From: Lineus longissimus
Lineage: Eukaryota; Nemertea; Pilidiophora; Heteronemertea; Lineidae
Assembly: GCF_910592395.1 (NCBI RefSeq)
Contig: NC_088310.1
Span: 13,649,501 to 13,713,500, forward strand
Direction: 5' to 3'
DNA: 64,000 nt
Below the pieces are notes generated by a model, which saw only the letters and a program-made list of their open reading frames with translations, was not told the DNA's origin and searched no databases. Shown in pieces: positions 1 to 12,672 of this stretch (position 1 is the stretch's first letter; each line of letters begins with the position of its first letter). Made by a program: the position numbers and the translations under genes.

Positions 1-359
1 AAATCTAAAATGGCCACCTGGCAGCTATCTTTCATATTGGATCAGGCCCAAAATCAATAGGTGACATCCCCCACCCCCTCAGTCACAGAAAATTCAAGCA
101 CATCAGGCATCTCGTTTGGCAGTCATAATCTGGAATGTGAAATCCAAGCTTGCCGCCTGGTGGCCATACCAGATAGGGAACGTCTGTTTACCCATCATTT
201 GGTTTGGCTCATTATCATCAATGCAACTTGGGGACCGAGCAGTGCCACTATCGGTGCTGAGACCAACCAGGCTGCTGGGCTGCTGGGCAAGTTTTTTGGT
301 GGAATTATTTGTGGTCATCAATAAGAGAGTAAAAAGGATTTAAAGAAAGGAAAACTGAC

Positions 360-606
360 CTTGACCAACTGACTGTGTCAGGAGAGTGTTGTCATTGACA
401 AAGCTTGCATCATAATGATCCAGATCATCTTCATCTTCATCCCCAGAATCTACAAACCCAACTGACAAGTCAGCCTCAACTTCAATAAATGGTGTTGCAG
501 CAGATTGACCTCTTTTTCGTTTGAACCTCTCCCGAGTCGTGGCCAGTGATGTAGCCACATCTTTCCTTGACTTCACCTTGACTACCAAATCCTCATCACT
601 TGATGA
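360..606 (-). CDS. FANCM: FANCM exon: late acidic segment
   Basis: Exon of 247 nt (phase 0 to 1). The acceptor TCTTCTACAG precedes TCATCAAGT; the donor is GGTCAAG|GTCAGT. It starts SSSDEDLVVKVKSRK, has a KRKRG basic patch, then SGDEDEDDLDHYDASFVNDN and TLLTQ. The last part parallels vertebrate FANCM ...SSDENDES...SLLDFLNDETQLSQ. The following exons, including the ERCC4-like pseudonuclease and HhH domain, lie to the left of the window. Positions 1-359 show no further FANCM exon on the minus strand. Confidence 0.9.
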
Positions 607-1121
607 CTGTAGAAGACAAAGATTCAGATATTTTAGATGTATTGTCTGGCCACGTGGTGGGGGGAGGGGGGAGAGTAAGGCTATTTGCTTACCCTGACCA
701 ACACAAAATGACATAGAAAGTTTTGAGAAATAAAAACGAAAAAAATATTCAGATATTTTCAACGGGCAGAGATTTTTGTGCGTCAGAAACAACAACAGTG
801 GCCATTGTTCTCACCAAATGGAACTTGTGGTCAAGCTGGTTAAAGTTAATCTATGACAATGGTTTGCTGATCTTATGATGTGAAGGTTTCTGGAAATTCA
901 TGTACTAACACAGCACACCCCAAAGGTACCCAAATACTGGCTTGTTTGCATTCCACACGGAAAAAATAATACATGATAATTGGAGTACTGGTGAGGGCAA
1001 AATCAAAGTTTGAATTTCTTTAAATAGGTTTGTTTTAAAGTGTGTTCTTTTTAATTCATTCCAAAAAGTCACACATCAAAATACATTTTAGTAAAGAAAA
1101 CATACTTAATAATATGAAAAG

Positions 1122-1180
1122 GCAAGAGCCATTTTGCTCACCGTATAGATAATTAGTGGTTAAGAATTCATGCTGGTGAA
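1122..1180 (+). repeat. Family-A 5' end fragment
   Basis: GGCAAGAGCCATTTTGCTCA then CCGTATAGATAATTAGTGGT, matching the start of the copies at 7187 and 15568. The rest is missing. Confidence 0.6.
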
Positions 1181-1424
1181 CCAGTTCACTGTAATGCCCG
1201 TAGATATGCAGGCAACTTTTTTGGACCATAAACTGTCACGCCTGCAAATGTGCAGGTAAATTACATCCCCATTCAAAACAGCATGTACCTGGTATCCAGG
1301 TGAAGTTAAGACCAGGTCTCACTAGCCGGTGGGGAGGCCAGGCCTACCTGCCTCCGAAAATTTCATGCATACCCCCTACATTCGTAGCATGTTTCAGTGA
1401 GTAGTAAACCACAACTGATTGCAA

Positions 1425-1560
1425 CCAGGAACAGTCTGGGCTTTTACATCAATTCCTTTGAAGTGTAAGTGGGTTGATGCATAGTCACAAGCTAGGGACA
1501 ACAAGTAACAGTCTGGGCCTTTACACCAATTCCTTTGAAGTGTGCATGGGTTGCGACAAA
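1425..1560 (+). repeat. Tandem duplication of about 75 bp
   Basis: AACAGTCTGGGC-TTTACA-CA followed by ATTCCTTTGAAGTGT occurs at about 1430 and 1507. In the FANCM intron between 607 and 2109. Confidence 0.75.
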
Positions 1561-1561
1561 C

Positions 1562-1655
1562 TAGTCTAGTAAACATGGTCTAGCCTAGGCCGGGGGGCAA
1601 CCTTCACATCAGGGACAACCAAGCAATGACCAAGTCCAAAGGGTATGATTGTAGA
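1562..1655 (+). repeat. Dispersed repeat shared with 39363-39480
   Basis: Shares TAGT(C/T)-AGT-AACATGGTC, ACATCAGGGACAACCAA and GGGTATGATTG in order. The second copy borders the truncated 5' end of the RTE-like LINE. Confidence 0.65.
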
Positions 1656-2109
1656 AAACTGTCTGGACAGTCTTTTTCGAATAAATACGTAGTATCAATT
1701 CAATATTTTTTATTTCGCTCACTTACATCAAAATTATTGACAAAATCATGGCAAAGAAGTATCATAAAACACTCCAGATTGTTTACCAGCGTAATGTGAC
1801 ATCAACAACTGTAAATGACACTGAATTAACCAAGCAATTAAGGGTTTAACATAGAAACGACAGCAGACCATGAGCTTCACTGGCAATTATAAATTGCAAG
1901 CGAAGCTAACAAAACACAGCAGGGAGGACATTGGAGATTATTTCTTATTGCTGAAAGTTTCCCCAGCACAGATTTGCTGTGATGAGCTTCCCATACAGGA
2001 GATTCTGTGCCCTTTTCCTCGTCCAACCTGCTGGGTTCTCCAGAGCAAAAAAGGAAATGCACGCAACCTCAACACGCGTATGATATAACCTCTTTCCCAT
2101 TGCACTTAC

Positions 2110-2225
2110 CTCAGAAAGAATCAGTCTGGCTTTCTTCCTTCTTGGTACACGAATGACAGGTGTTAGCAGTCCAATAGAACTGTCAAAGACAGCAAGATTT
2201 TTCATCTTCACTGCAATAAACAAGT
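2110..2225 (-). CDS. FANCM: FANCM exon: basic RR-KK segment
   Basis: Exon of 116 nt (phase 1 to 0). The correct acceptor is the second of two close AGs (TTGTAGTCTGCAG|ACTTG); using the first would give a stop within 16 codons. It encodes D-LFIAVKMKNLAVFDSS and ends RVPRRKKARLILSE. Vertebrate FANCM has DDEIFRRKVKR...NVL followed by a basic HAVKKRRF patch at the matching place. The donor is CTGAG|GTAAGT. The exon is short, and its assignment depends on phase agreement with both neighbours. Confidence 0.85.
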
Positions 2226-3141
2226 CTGCAGACTACAAAGAAAGAACAGTGAAGTTTTTAAATGGCTTGCCTTTTTTATAATCGATGACTCCATGCCGCT
2301 GGGGAACATGATTTGCCCGACCTGATCTCGCCCATTGTGGAATTATATTATATTAATCATATGAATTATATTTGCAATCAGAGTAACTGCATAAATGCTT
2401 AACAAATCCATTACAGGACCAAGTTTTTCAGAGGCTTACTGCCCCACAAAAAAATTAAATATTTTCTAGTTATTTCAAATATTTATAACATCAAAACTAG
2501 ACTGTATCACTTCATTGTTTCCAGAACATTGTAGGTAACTGGAGCTTCTGGTCTTTAGAAATTATATTTTGAAAAAAAATGTGAAAATTGCATGGTTTTT
2601 TAGAAATTTTTGATATTTTTTTCGAAATGCATGAAGCATTGATCAAACAGAAACACCATCTCCCGATTCTGTATCTTTGTACAGTTGGCTAAACTTGGTT
2701 GACAACACTGTATTAACAGATTGTTCCTTAAAAATTCAGAAAAAAAATCGGGCAAAATTTCTTTGATTTACGGCATCTTTGACAGGGGAAACCCCATTTC
2801 AACCGAAATAAAAAAGATAGCCCAAAATACGCACAAACCAGTGCAGTGTGACAATAGTTATATTCCGACAGGGTGGCCTATGCATTAGTATGGGAGTGTC
2901 CCTTAGTAGAGAATGGTGAAGCTGGCTTGTTACGCCGGGCCGACCATAGGTTCGGGTTGGTCATGGAAGGGTTTTGCGCAAGGAATATTTTTATCATCAA
3001 GTCAAACAAGACCCGATTCCCCATCTGTATCCAGTTCCCAAACTTTTAGGGCTTTTCACTGGGGTATGAGGATTTTTTCGTAGTTTTTTTATTAGAGATA
3101 TTAAACACGCTTTCTTGATCGAGTGCAACCATCAAACCTAC
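2226..3141. other. FANCM intron, no feature seen
   Basis: Between the exons at 3142-6642 and 2110-2225. AT-rich, with no clear repeat or coding signal. Confidence 0.6.
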
Positions 3142-6100
3142 CTTGGTTACATGGGTTGCAATCTGCTTGCAGATCAGATGTAAGTGGCGAGTACATAAAT
3201 CCACAGCTTTCTTGCGTGTCTCTTCTTTCTACTTGATCATCAGTTTCATTTCCCAACAAGTCAGGATCATTGCTGTGCGAGTTGTACTCAGCTTTATGTA
3301 TATCATCACTGTCAAGCTTCCGCTCAGCTTCATCCTTGTAACAGATTTTCCTTTTCAGAGAAAACGGCGAGGAGCTGTTTCCATGGTTGGACTTCAAGAC
3401 ATTTTCTTCTGTCGTATTTTTAGTCAAAATACAGGGACTCAACTCGTCAGTAGGCAGATTAGACCTACATGGTCCATCATTCTCCTGGAGATTCCCGCCC
3501 GGCTGATTCATTGTCTGTGAGAATAAGCTTAACTTATGGTTTGAAATGTTCACTGATGCACCTTGTACAGCATTACAAACAGAACTGGACAATGAATTAG
3601 TAATATTCTTACTGTCATGATCAGTGTACTGTGGCAGTGATAAAGGCTCCTGTAGCCTTAGATCACGACTGTCGTTGTCCTCTGGCAATTCTGAACAACC
3701 TAGGACACTATCAATGGCTTGTGTAAAAGTGATAGGAGTATTTTCAGGAATTGCTCCCACATGCTCCAATTCAGTTTTAGTGGTATTGCATTGAATGACT
3801 TCAGAACTTATGGTACCGTTCTTAGATGCGCCCACACAAACAGCTGCTAGAAGTTGGTCATTATCATCACTATCATCGTCTTCATTCAACAATGATGCAG
3901 TAATATTGCCCATTTGGTTGCTCATAACAGCCACATGGGGGTATATGGTTTCCCTGTATCTCTTTCTATCAGATGCACAACTGGAATTCATCTGCACAAC
4001 TTGAAACAAATCAGGCGACTTTGGTGTGACTGGCTCAAGCCAATCTTCTGTGTCACTTTTAGCATTTGGAACAGCAGTGAATATGCTGTCACCACTCCTC
4101 AATCCTATGTTTGACAGAGAACCAGATTTGCAACACTGATGCTTTTTGATAAGGGTAACACCAGTGTCCATCATAAAATCATCACCACTGTGTCTTTTAT
4201 CAAGTTCAACACTGTCAAATAATGCACCATTTTCATAAGATGTGAAAGGCTTGTTATGTATGTTAGGATGAATGATGGAGTTAGCACCATCAATACAACT
4301 GTTACTGGCAAAGTCCTCATCAAACAAACTACAGGACACATTAAAGGCTTCGAGAAAAGTCGCCTTTTTGGTCACTGGGCTCACAACTGTTTTCACTTTC
4401 CTAATAGAATTATCCTTGGTATCACAGAGTACAGAACTAGAGACCTGTGATTTGGATACATATGCCAGTTCCACAGCAGACCCCTGTTTGAAACCTGTTC
4501 TCTCTAGTGTATCACATGAAACAGTGACTTCTGACAACATGTGTTCAGAACTGCAAGGAGCAGAAACTTCACATGATGATTGTTTTTCTCCTCGACAGTT
4601 TCTAAAGACTAATGTCTCCTTCTCTCCAGCTTGAACCTTATCAAGACAAGATCCATAGTCTTTGGCACCTCTTACTGACCGAATATCAGAATTATCCCTG
4701 CCATCAATGTCCAAGAGGAGTTCATCAGTCTCTGCAAGTCCACAAGGATCAAACTTCTGACTTTCTCCACATCGTATTTTCTCTGTTGGAGCATGGTCCA
4801 TGCATTGCTCATTCAGATTATCAAAGTCATCAGCCGCGCTATGCAAACAGATGGGTATCTTATCATCATCTGCCTGTGAGTATAAAGGCCCGGACAGAAC
4901 TTCATTGTTGCCAGCACAGTGTCTAGACAATCGACTTACTCGAGGACTAACTACAGAAGATTCTCTCAACTCGACAACATAACTGCATGGACCAAAAGAC
5001 CCATCAGAATTACAACCTAACTGTCCTGTGCATTTCTTCTGTTGTGTAATATTCTGATTTGCAGCACCGGAGTCAGTTCTACTCCTATCAGAATCATTCC
5101 CAAACATAAGGCAACATTTATCCAAACTAGGCACTTCTTCAAACATTTCATCTGCTGGATTAAGTTTGATGGCATCTCTACTGACAGACAATTTCATTTG
5201 GTCATTTGTTCTTGTACTATTTGGAAGATTACTATCATAGTTGATTTGATGAGTACTCTTGATACCTTTGTCCACGTTGTCATCTGTCAAAACCTTCTCA
5301 GCTTCCCAGATATCAACTAGTTGTAGTATATCCAAAGGAGACAGCCTATCAGGTGTCCCAAGCTCGTCAAACAAGAAATCAAGACCTCCTAGATAAGGAG
5401 GCTCGGTGACTCCTGACCCAAGGTTGCTTTTTAACCATGGCAACTCTGTTGATTGGGGCAGCCTGGTTAACTGAGAAAACTCTGTTATGGAATCTGACAT
5501 TTTCTCATGAACTGAAATATTCCCCATATTTTTTCCATCACTATTAAGTCTACGTCTTTCATTAACGACACTTGCACCACCAAGCACCAATGAGGGAAGC
5601 ATATGATGAACAGCTGGAAACGTGTCAACCGTAGCATCCTTTACCCTACATAAAGAAGCTGCAGGTGTTTGGCATATGCCTCCTCGGTTCACCTCAAATT
5701 CATCACCGTCATTGCAAAATAAACCTTTTTGCACTGAAAATTGCCTTTTACTCTTTCTGTCTATCTCTACTGACAAACCTGCAGACCCCTCAACTGAACT
5801 CATCGAAGCCTGTTTACCAGCACCACCTTCTCCTGGTGATTTAGTCAATACCATTGGCTTTTCATCCCCTAATTCTGTACTTTGGAGCAACACATTATTT
5901 TGGACAAGTGAATTACCATCAGCAGCAGCTGCTGCAATATTTCTTTGTATTCTGTCAACAACAGCATGACACAGTGGTGCAGAAAATACTGGTGCAACCT
6001 CTTTCAAACTGGTATTGATTGCACTAATATTGATAACACTGGTATTGATTGTACTAAGTCTCACAACTTTTATCGCATTTTTCTCACCATAATTTCGACA

Positions 6101-6642
6101 TTTCTCACTAACAGCGATATTTTTTCCGATATCATCGACTAAACACATCTTTTTTTCAGTGTTTTTTCTTTTACGCTTTCCCAATAAAGGACTTGGACAG
6201 AACTTTTTTCGATTTAAATCTCCTGCATCCAAGTCAATCAAACGTTCAGCACATTTTCCCCCTCTTTCCTTTGAGGTCTTGTTTGACATAGCCAGAGCTG
6301 TGGCTTCAACTTTTAACTTGATGTTAAGGGCAGCATCTGTCTCAGATTGATGTGAATTAGTTTTTTTTTCCATTTTGCATTGGCCACCAAACTTTGGTAA
6401 CTCATCATCAGTATCAAGCTCTTCTTCTGATGAGCTAATCTGAGGTAAAGGCATGCATTTGATTCTCCTCTGCCTTATCTTCTCTCCAGTATTCTCATCA
6501 TCCTTGTCAGCTGCTAAATCCAGGAAATTCATGATTCCATTGTCTTTTATGGTGGTTTCTTCAGGTTTGAGCAATTTTTCCTCTCGATATGCACTCATTT
6601 CAACACCATATGCAACTCCGCCCTCATCATCACCCAGTGATG
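3142..6642 (-). CDS. FANCM: FANCM giant central exon (acidic, disordered)
   Basis: A single open exon of 3,501 nt (1,166 codons plus split codons). The acceptor TATTTCAG lies at 6643-6650; the donor is CAAG|GTAGGT. FANCM has a giant, poorly conserved exon here in vertebrates too. The sequence is low in hydrophobics and rich in Ser/Asp/Glu/Asn, with runs such as SSSEEELDTDDE and NEDDDSDDNDQ. Two short patches may be the protein-docking motifs: EPPYLGGLDFLFDE (5363-5405) resembles the end of MM1, which contacts FANCF, and EAFNVSCSLFDEDF (4310-4351) resembles MM2, which binds RMI1/RMI2. These two are inferences from spacing and aromatic pattern. No internal stop occurs over 3.5 kb, which argues for purifying selection in this TE-rich locus. 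Confidence 0.9.
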
Positions 6643-7186
6643 CTGAAATACAGCAAGCTATAAAACATTATGTGTGTACGATTTAAGGGCACAGGTTACA
6701 CAACTAGGCCAATAAAACATTTTCAATGAAAATTGTCGTCTTTAAAACCAATCACTGAGATGAACCTTCTGAACTTACCTTAGGTATCACCAATATGATG
6801 CCATAGGGGCAATACTTTTCAATTTAGAAACTAAAAGGATGACCTTACAGCTAACCAGGACCTGATTCTTACTAATCAAATAGTAATCAAATTAGTTATA
6901 AATGCATTACCAACCAATTAATTACCATGATAAATATTGCTAAGATTTGAATTGGAAGAATCTTATTAGAAAAATGTTGGTATAAATTTTTTTCTTAGCA
7001 AGAAATTATAAGACACAGGGGTGATGGCGAGATTCTATGCTGTACATTTTCTATTCAGCGCAACTTTGTTGGACCAGTAAGATCATCAAAATACCTCTAG
7101 TCCTTAAAGGGTTAATTGGTAAGATTTAGGTCCAGGGAACACATCTTGTTTTATTGATGGATTGTTGACTTTTAACAATCACTAAA
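6643..7186. other. FANCM intron, no feature seen
   Basis: AT-rich sequence upstream of the giant exon. No repeat motif recognised. Confidence 0.6.
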
Positions 7187-7555
7187 CGGCCAAGGGCCAC
7201 TGTGCTCACCGTATAGATATTTGGTGGTCAGAAATTCATCCTGGTTAAGAAACATGCTACATGTATAGTATGTAGGTCAAACCAAAGTCGGTATGACATG
7301 TGATGTATCGTTGCTTGGAGTACCTACCATAAAAATATCATTGAAAAAAAGTCACCAATAAGCGAGATATTGCACTTTTTACCTTTTTTAGTTTTGGCCT
7401 CCTGGTGGCCAAATCAAGAATCAGATTGGACTGAAATTTGGTGTCAGTTGTAACAGGACATAGGGAGTCACGTGTACCAAATTTCAAGTTGATAGCTTTA
7501 GTGGTTTGGAAATGTGCCACATTTACAGTCATGCATCTACAACTTGTGTCTTATA

Positions 7556-8342
7556 CCCTCCCCCCATAAGGGGTCGACACCTCTTCACGATCGTAAAGAT
7601 TCTTATGTGTAAACATGCATTTCTCTTCAAAACGTCAAAACAACAACATATCAGAAGATGGACAACAAGGCATCATCCCAGTGTCAACTTGTAGTATATC
7701 TTTGCTTCAAATCTGTTCGACATTCTATCACCACATCTGATTTGTATTGAATAATAATTATTGATGGTGTTTTTCCTGGGCGGGGTTTCAGTTAGTCCTA
7801 AACCTTTTTAAACAAAGAACTTACCTTCAAAATTTACGCATTTTAGCATATTTATGGTACGGAGCCTTCTTCGACATGCATGTCAGGCCTAACCGTTTGA
7901 AATCGTGCACCTCCGCACTGTGAACAGGTGAAAGAACGCCACATCTATCCAAAGAAAACTCACTGTTTCCTTCTTTGATTAATAGAAAAACGACTTATAA
8001 CCTCAGTTTGCTTAAAATAAAGAACCTGTGGTACGCAAAAAAATATGTATTTTAACGGAATAAAAGTGTTATATCTAAAGGTCAGAAGTCAACTTGATAA
8101 ACCTGTATCAAGTCCCGAGAATGCACATGCTGCGCATACTGCGACATTACATCGGCAAGATTTCACATCTTGACAATAAGAAAATGACAAGATATCGTGG
8201 CAAAGATTTCATTGTAATCGACAGGTTTTCACTGCTAGTCGGAATGAGATCGTTTTTAGCTTCATCATGTTTAGGACATCTTCGGCTCAAGAATTGACGC
8301 TAATTCGACGTCGATGCTAGTCGATCCTTATTGGGGGAGAGT
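7556..8342. mobile_element. Small inverted-repeat element in the family-A repeat
   Basis: Left CCCTCCCCCCATAAGGGGTC and right inverted CTCTCCCCCAATAAGGATCG match over about 20 bp with a few changes. TATA may be duplicated at both sides. It carries only short unassigned frames. Confidence 0.5.
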
Positions 8343-8727
8343 ATATGACGTACGTTGATACTTGCATCAAACGGCCAATTTACACCATTTGAACTCCCTT
8401 TGTGACCTTGAAAATTAGGTCAAACCAAAAACCCGTAGGATATATGATTTATCATATACCCTAAATGCACTTATCCGTCAGACATGCTCTGAAAAAAACA
8501 AAATTTGCCACAAATAGTAAGTACAAACTTCTCCAAAGTCATGGAAAGTGTCTGCAAGGAATCCTTTTGCTTTAAAATGTATTCTCTGCCACTTAAAATC
8601 CCATTAAAACTAATGTTTTAGAGAAATATATGCAAGAAAGTTTGAAAGAATTACCGCTCGAGCTAGGATGCAATCTGCGATGCAATAACAATATCCGTAT
8701 TGCACTTGGTGCTATACTACCTCTTCA

Positions 8728-10625
8728 TTAATAATAATAATAATAATGAAATACTTTATATAGCGCCGCTTTAAATCAAATTCGGCGCTTTACAATACAT
8801 ACATAGACATAAAGCAATTTAACCATAAAAACACATTGAATAAAACACTAGCTAGTGGAAATATAGGTTAAAAAGGTGCGTCTTTAAATGTTTTTTAAAA
8901 GTTGCCATCGTTTTGGACAATCTAATTTTTTCTGGCAATTTGTTCCAGAGCTGTGGGGCGCTGACACTGTACGCCCTATCTCCGGCTGTCTTCTTCTTGG
9001 ACTTGCATTGAGTAAGTCTTGGTGCCGCTCCTGCCCTGGTTGTTCTCTGGGTCAAAAGAAGCGGCAGCTGAAGATAGGCAGGGCCACCGCCATACACAGC
9101 TCTGTAAGCAAAGGTTAAAAGTTTAAATTGAGTTCTAGCATGAACTGGTAGCCAATGAAGTTGACGGAGGACAGGAGTTATATGGTCTCTTCTCTTGGTG
9201 TTGGTAACCAATCGTGCAGCTTGATTTTGAATTTTCTGCAGGTGGTTGAGTTCATAATCTGGCAAACCAAAGTACAACGAATTGCAAAAGTCCAATTTAG
9301 ATGTAATAAAAGCATGGGTTAAGGTAACTAAAAGTTCAGCAGGGAGATATTTTTTCATGGAGGCAATTTTGCGTAAGTGGTAATAACCTGCGGATACAAC
9401 ACTTGATATTTGATCATGAAAAGTCATTGTGTTGTCAAAGATAAAACCTAGATTGCGAGCTTTTTTGGACGGCAGAATTTCAGCATTGCCCATGTGCAGT
9501 GCAATATCACTTGGTCGCATTTGATCCTGAGAAGGGGACATGAGTAGAAGAAACTCAGTCTTCAGGTCATTTAATTTAAGTTTGTTTTCACTCATCCACT
9601 TGCGGACCTCGCCAAGACATGCCTCCACCCTGATCATGACACTTGGTAATGATGACGTAGGAGTGAGCTGGAACGCATGCCAGTTTTGAGTGTCACCTGC
9701 GAAAACAAGTGGGAGGCAAGGTCATGGGCGTTTAGGATCGCTACTAGTGGCTGAGTGTAACAAGAGAAAAGAAGCGGCCCAAGCACACTGCCCTGTGGAA
9801 CCCCATAAAGCAAATTGTGCGATTCAGACAAATCGTTTCCGACCCTGACCCGGAAACTCCGGCCTGTGAGGTAAGAGTCAAACCAGGCCAGGGCCATGCC
9901 AACAATGCCAAAGACTTCTCGCAATCTACTCAGAAGGATGGTGTGGTCAATGGCGTCGAACGCGGCCGACAGATCTAACAGAACCATGGCCACACCCTTC
10001 CTCCCATCCAGACTACGAAGTACACTGTCGGCAATTGAAGTCAAAGCTGTTTCGACACTATGACCTGGACGGTAAGCTGACTGGTTTGTAGTGTAAAGGT
10101 TATGCTCAGCAAGATGTTTATGGAGACGAGCAGCGACGACACGCTCCAGAAGCTTGGAAAAGTACATTAGGTTGGACACAGGCCGATAGTTCTTGAGATC
10201 AGAAATGTCCGCACCCTGTTTCTTTAAAATGGGAGTAACGATGGCCAGTTTCATCTCATCAGGAAATACACCAGTTATCATGGATTCATTGATCAATTCT
10301 ACCATTTGGGGTAGAATGTTGGTGAGAATATCCTTGAGTAACGATGCTGGGATCGGATCAAGGGATGAAGTCTTGACAGGGGTGTTCCTGATTATGGTGT
10401 TAAGTTCACTAACTGTAGTTGGTTCGAACTCGGAGGCAAGTGGGTTGACAGGGGTTTTACAACGTTTCTGAACCATGGCTGGCACATCAGCGTCCAAATC
10501 ATTTCGAATTTTCACAATCTTTTGATCGAAGTAATCAGCGAATCTATTAGCTAGTTCAGTGTCAGACACGCCATCAAAGTGCAAGATAGCAGCCGATTGA
10601 TCAGCTGATTCATTGTTGCCAATCC
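8728..10625 (-). mobile_element. L2-like LINE, 5'-truncated and decayed
   Basis: The 3' end on the minus strand reads GGCGCTATATAAAGTATTTC into (ATT)n (8728-8750), typical of L2-type tails. It extends to about 10625 where LINE similarity stops. It carries only the RT and C-terminal region. It lies within family-A repeat sequence (units at 8370 and 11065 on either side). Confidence 0.82.
8852..10584 (-). pseudogene. L2-like reverse transcriptase with frameshift and mutated FADD
   Basis: The first frame (9634-10584) has LKNYRPVSNLMYFSKLLERV, MVLLDLSAAFDAIDHTI and GVPQGSVLGPLLFS. An extra T near 9703 shifts the frame just before the catalytic box. In the second frame the box reads FAGDTQ, not FADDTQ, so one catalytic Asp codon (GAT) has become Gly (GGT). 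The rest (8852-9637) is clean: VRKWMSENKLKLNDLKTEF, QNQAARLVTNTKRRDH and PQLWNKLPEKIR. Enzymatically dead on two counts. Confidence 0.85.
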
Positions 10626-11741
10626 TGAGAAAACCCCTTCACAACTTCAGGACATATTCATTGTTACATCATAACGTCCTACTTTACGCCTTTTTGTTAT
10701 GTCATGACGTTAGAATACCCCCACTTTTGGCTTTCGACATCAGCGCGAAGTCGTGACATAGTTACCTCAAAACTCACGTTCTCCATGACACATTCACGTA
10801 ACGAGAGGTTTTTGGCAAAAAAACCCCAAATACTGCCTTTTAATCAACATTTTCTTGGTATTTCTGGGAATATGTGTGTTATATGATAAATGAAATACTG
10901 CCCTCTTATGTGGTCCTCGTCACAAGATTGCACTCGTTAATTTTCTCCGGTCCAAAAGCTCTTGACCTGCGGTCTCGAGTTTTCTAAGGCCGAAGAAAAT
11001 CAACTCATGCAATCTGGCTACTCAGATCACACCCTCCAACAGTATTCTTATTGTAGTAAGGGCTAGGAGTACCTACCATACAATTATCATCAAAAACAAG
11101 TCACTAAGTAGGGAGATATTGCACTTTTTATTCTTTTTTTGTTTTGGTCCCCTGGTGGCAGACCGAAATTTCGTGTCATCGGTTATATTACGTAGGGAAT
11201 CATATGTATGAAAGTTCATAGCTGGAGCGGTTAAGAAACGTGCCGTAGTTAAACTCAAATGGCCAATTTACCCCATTTGACCTCTGTGACCTTGAAAAGT
11301 ATGTCAAATCAAAAACCCATATGATATGTGATGTGTCCTTGCTTGGAGAACCTACCATAATTTATTTTTTGCAAAAACAAATCACTTATAAGAGAGATAC
11401 CACACTTTTTAGGTTTCCCCTTCTGGCCCCCTGGTGGCCAAGTAAAAGAATCAGATCAGACCAAAATTAATTGTCAGAGGTCACCTCACCTGGGGGGGGG
11501 GGGGGTCCTGTGTACAAAGTTCATAGCTGTAGCGGTTAAGAAGCGTGCCACTGTTTTTGAAACAGGATACAGACGACGGCGACGCCGGATGATGGCGGAC
11601 ACAGCGGTGTTGTCAAGACTCCCCTACGGTGAGCCAAAAAGGAGCTGTGTACATGGTGTACACATTTGTGGTCAAATGACCAATCCTACATTTTTTTTTG
11701 GTTTTAAGTAGACTGCTTAGGGTGTTGTTAGGACTACTTAC

Positions 11742-12023
11742 ATTGTAATTCCATGAATTCCATTATCTCCACGAGATGACCAGTTCTTACTGAATGACTA
11801 ACAAGGACTGTTTCCTGGTGAACGTTTTGCCAGGGTAACCATTCGCAGAGAGACAGCACTGGTCGATCATTAGACACAAATGCCTCCTCATCTGCTGGCC
11901 TCAAGCAGGTTATTTTTGTATTTTCTACAATTGGAATGGATGCCTCAGGTACGTAGAACTTCTCCATGTAATCATCCCATTCCTCTTTGGACAGCAACCC
12001 ATCCTGACCACACTTGTAATGCA
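11742..12023 (-). CDS. FANCM: FANCM exon: SKEEW / LSLCEW segment
   Basis: Exon of 282 nt (phase 1 to 1). The acceptor is a TTTGTTTGTTTTTAG tract; the donor is CAAT|GTAAGT. The peptide has GLLSKEEWDDYMEKFYVPE near the start and LSLCEWLPWQNVHQETVLVS near the end, then a segment ending HLVEIMEFMELQ. These align in order with the vertebrate FANCM sequence LSEEEFKLWNRLY ... LSLSEWRLWQDHPLPT ... HFIGLMQMIEGM. The split codon (G|TG with the upstream exon, T|CA with the downstream exon) is read cleanly, supporting the join. Flanking introns hold a Tc1-like element and family-A repeats. Confidence 0.94.
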
Positions 12024-12672
12024 CTAAAAACAAACAAACACAAACTGACCTACAATTCAAAGTATGAGTGTTTGAGATAATGGCGGGCAAGCACTCAGAT
12101 ATGGACGATACTGTGTCAACGACTTTAAAGCAAATCAACCGCAAGTCTGAAGCCCCTAGTAGTGATACCTGAGGTGATATTATCAACTTAGTGTGACATC
12201 ATTAGCTCCATATAAATTTTAATTTTTTTATTTTGTGAGGCGGTTTTAGTTTAATAGATTTTTATTAGTTTAAATTACACAAGTTATACATAGTTACAAA
12301 ATATCAGGGCCATGGCCTGTGAGGGAGGGGGTGAGAGTCAGTATTTTTTTTCTTCACAGGAAACATTTTTCTTTTAAAAAACAGAGCGGCATGAAAGAGT
12401 AGGCAAGGGTTATAGAATAGCTACAATTTGATTCATAAAGCTTGACTAAATTCCACTAAATAACTGTATGATTTTCTGGCTGAAAATTGAAAATGAAATT
12501 GGCTCACCTGCCTCACAGACAGTTTATCATATATGATAAGAAGAGGCCAAATGGCCTGGTGTTCGGCTGAAATAAATTGGTCAATGTACACAACATAGAA
12601 ATAACCTGGTAGGTCACTATCAACCACAGGTTTGTTTACATGTTATTCAGATACCTGTATCATGTATATATA

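Larger units (their letters stand above)
7187..11640 (+). repeat. Family-A repeat, expanded by nested insertions
   Basis: Starts AACGGCCAAGGGCCACTGTG then CTCACCGTATAG and ends CCCTACGGTGAGCC. Interrupted by an inverted-repeat element (7556-8342) and the L2-like LINE (8728-10625). Units are visible at 7333-7550, 8370-8480, 11065-11270 and 11280-11580. Contains a G14 run at 11490-11503. Confidence 0.6.

Noticed and set aside
3143-6686. Plus-strand frames opposite the giant FANCM exon (for example 5622-5969)
   Set aside because: Shadows of a 3.5 kb coding exon; no independent signal.
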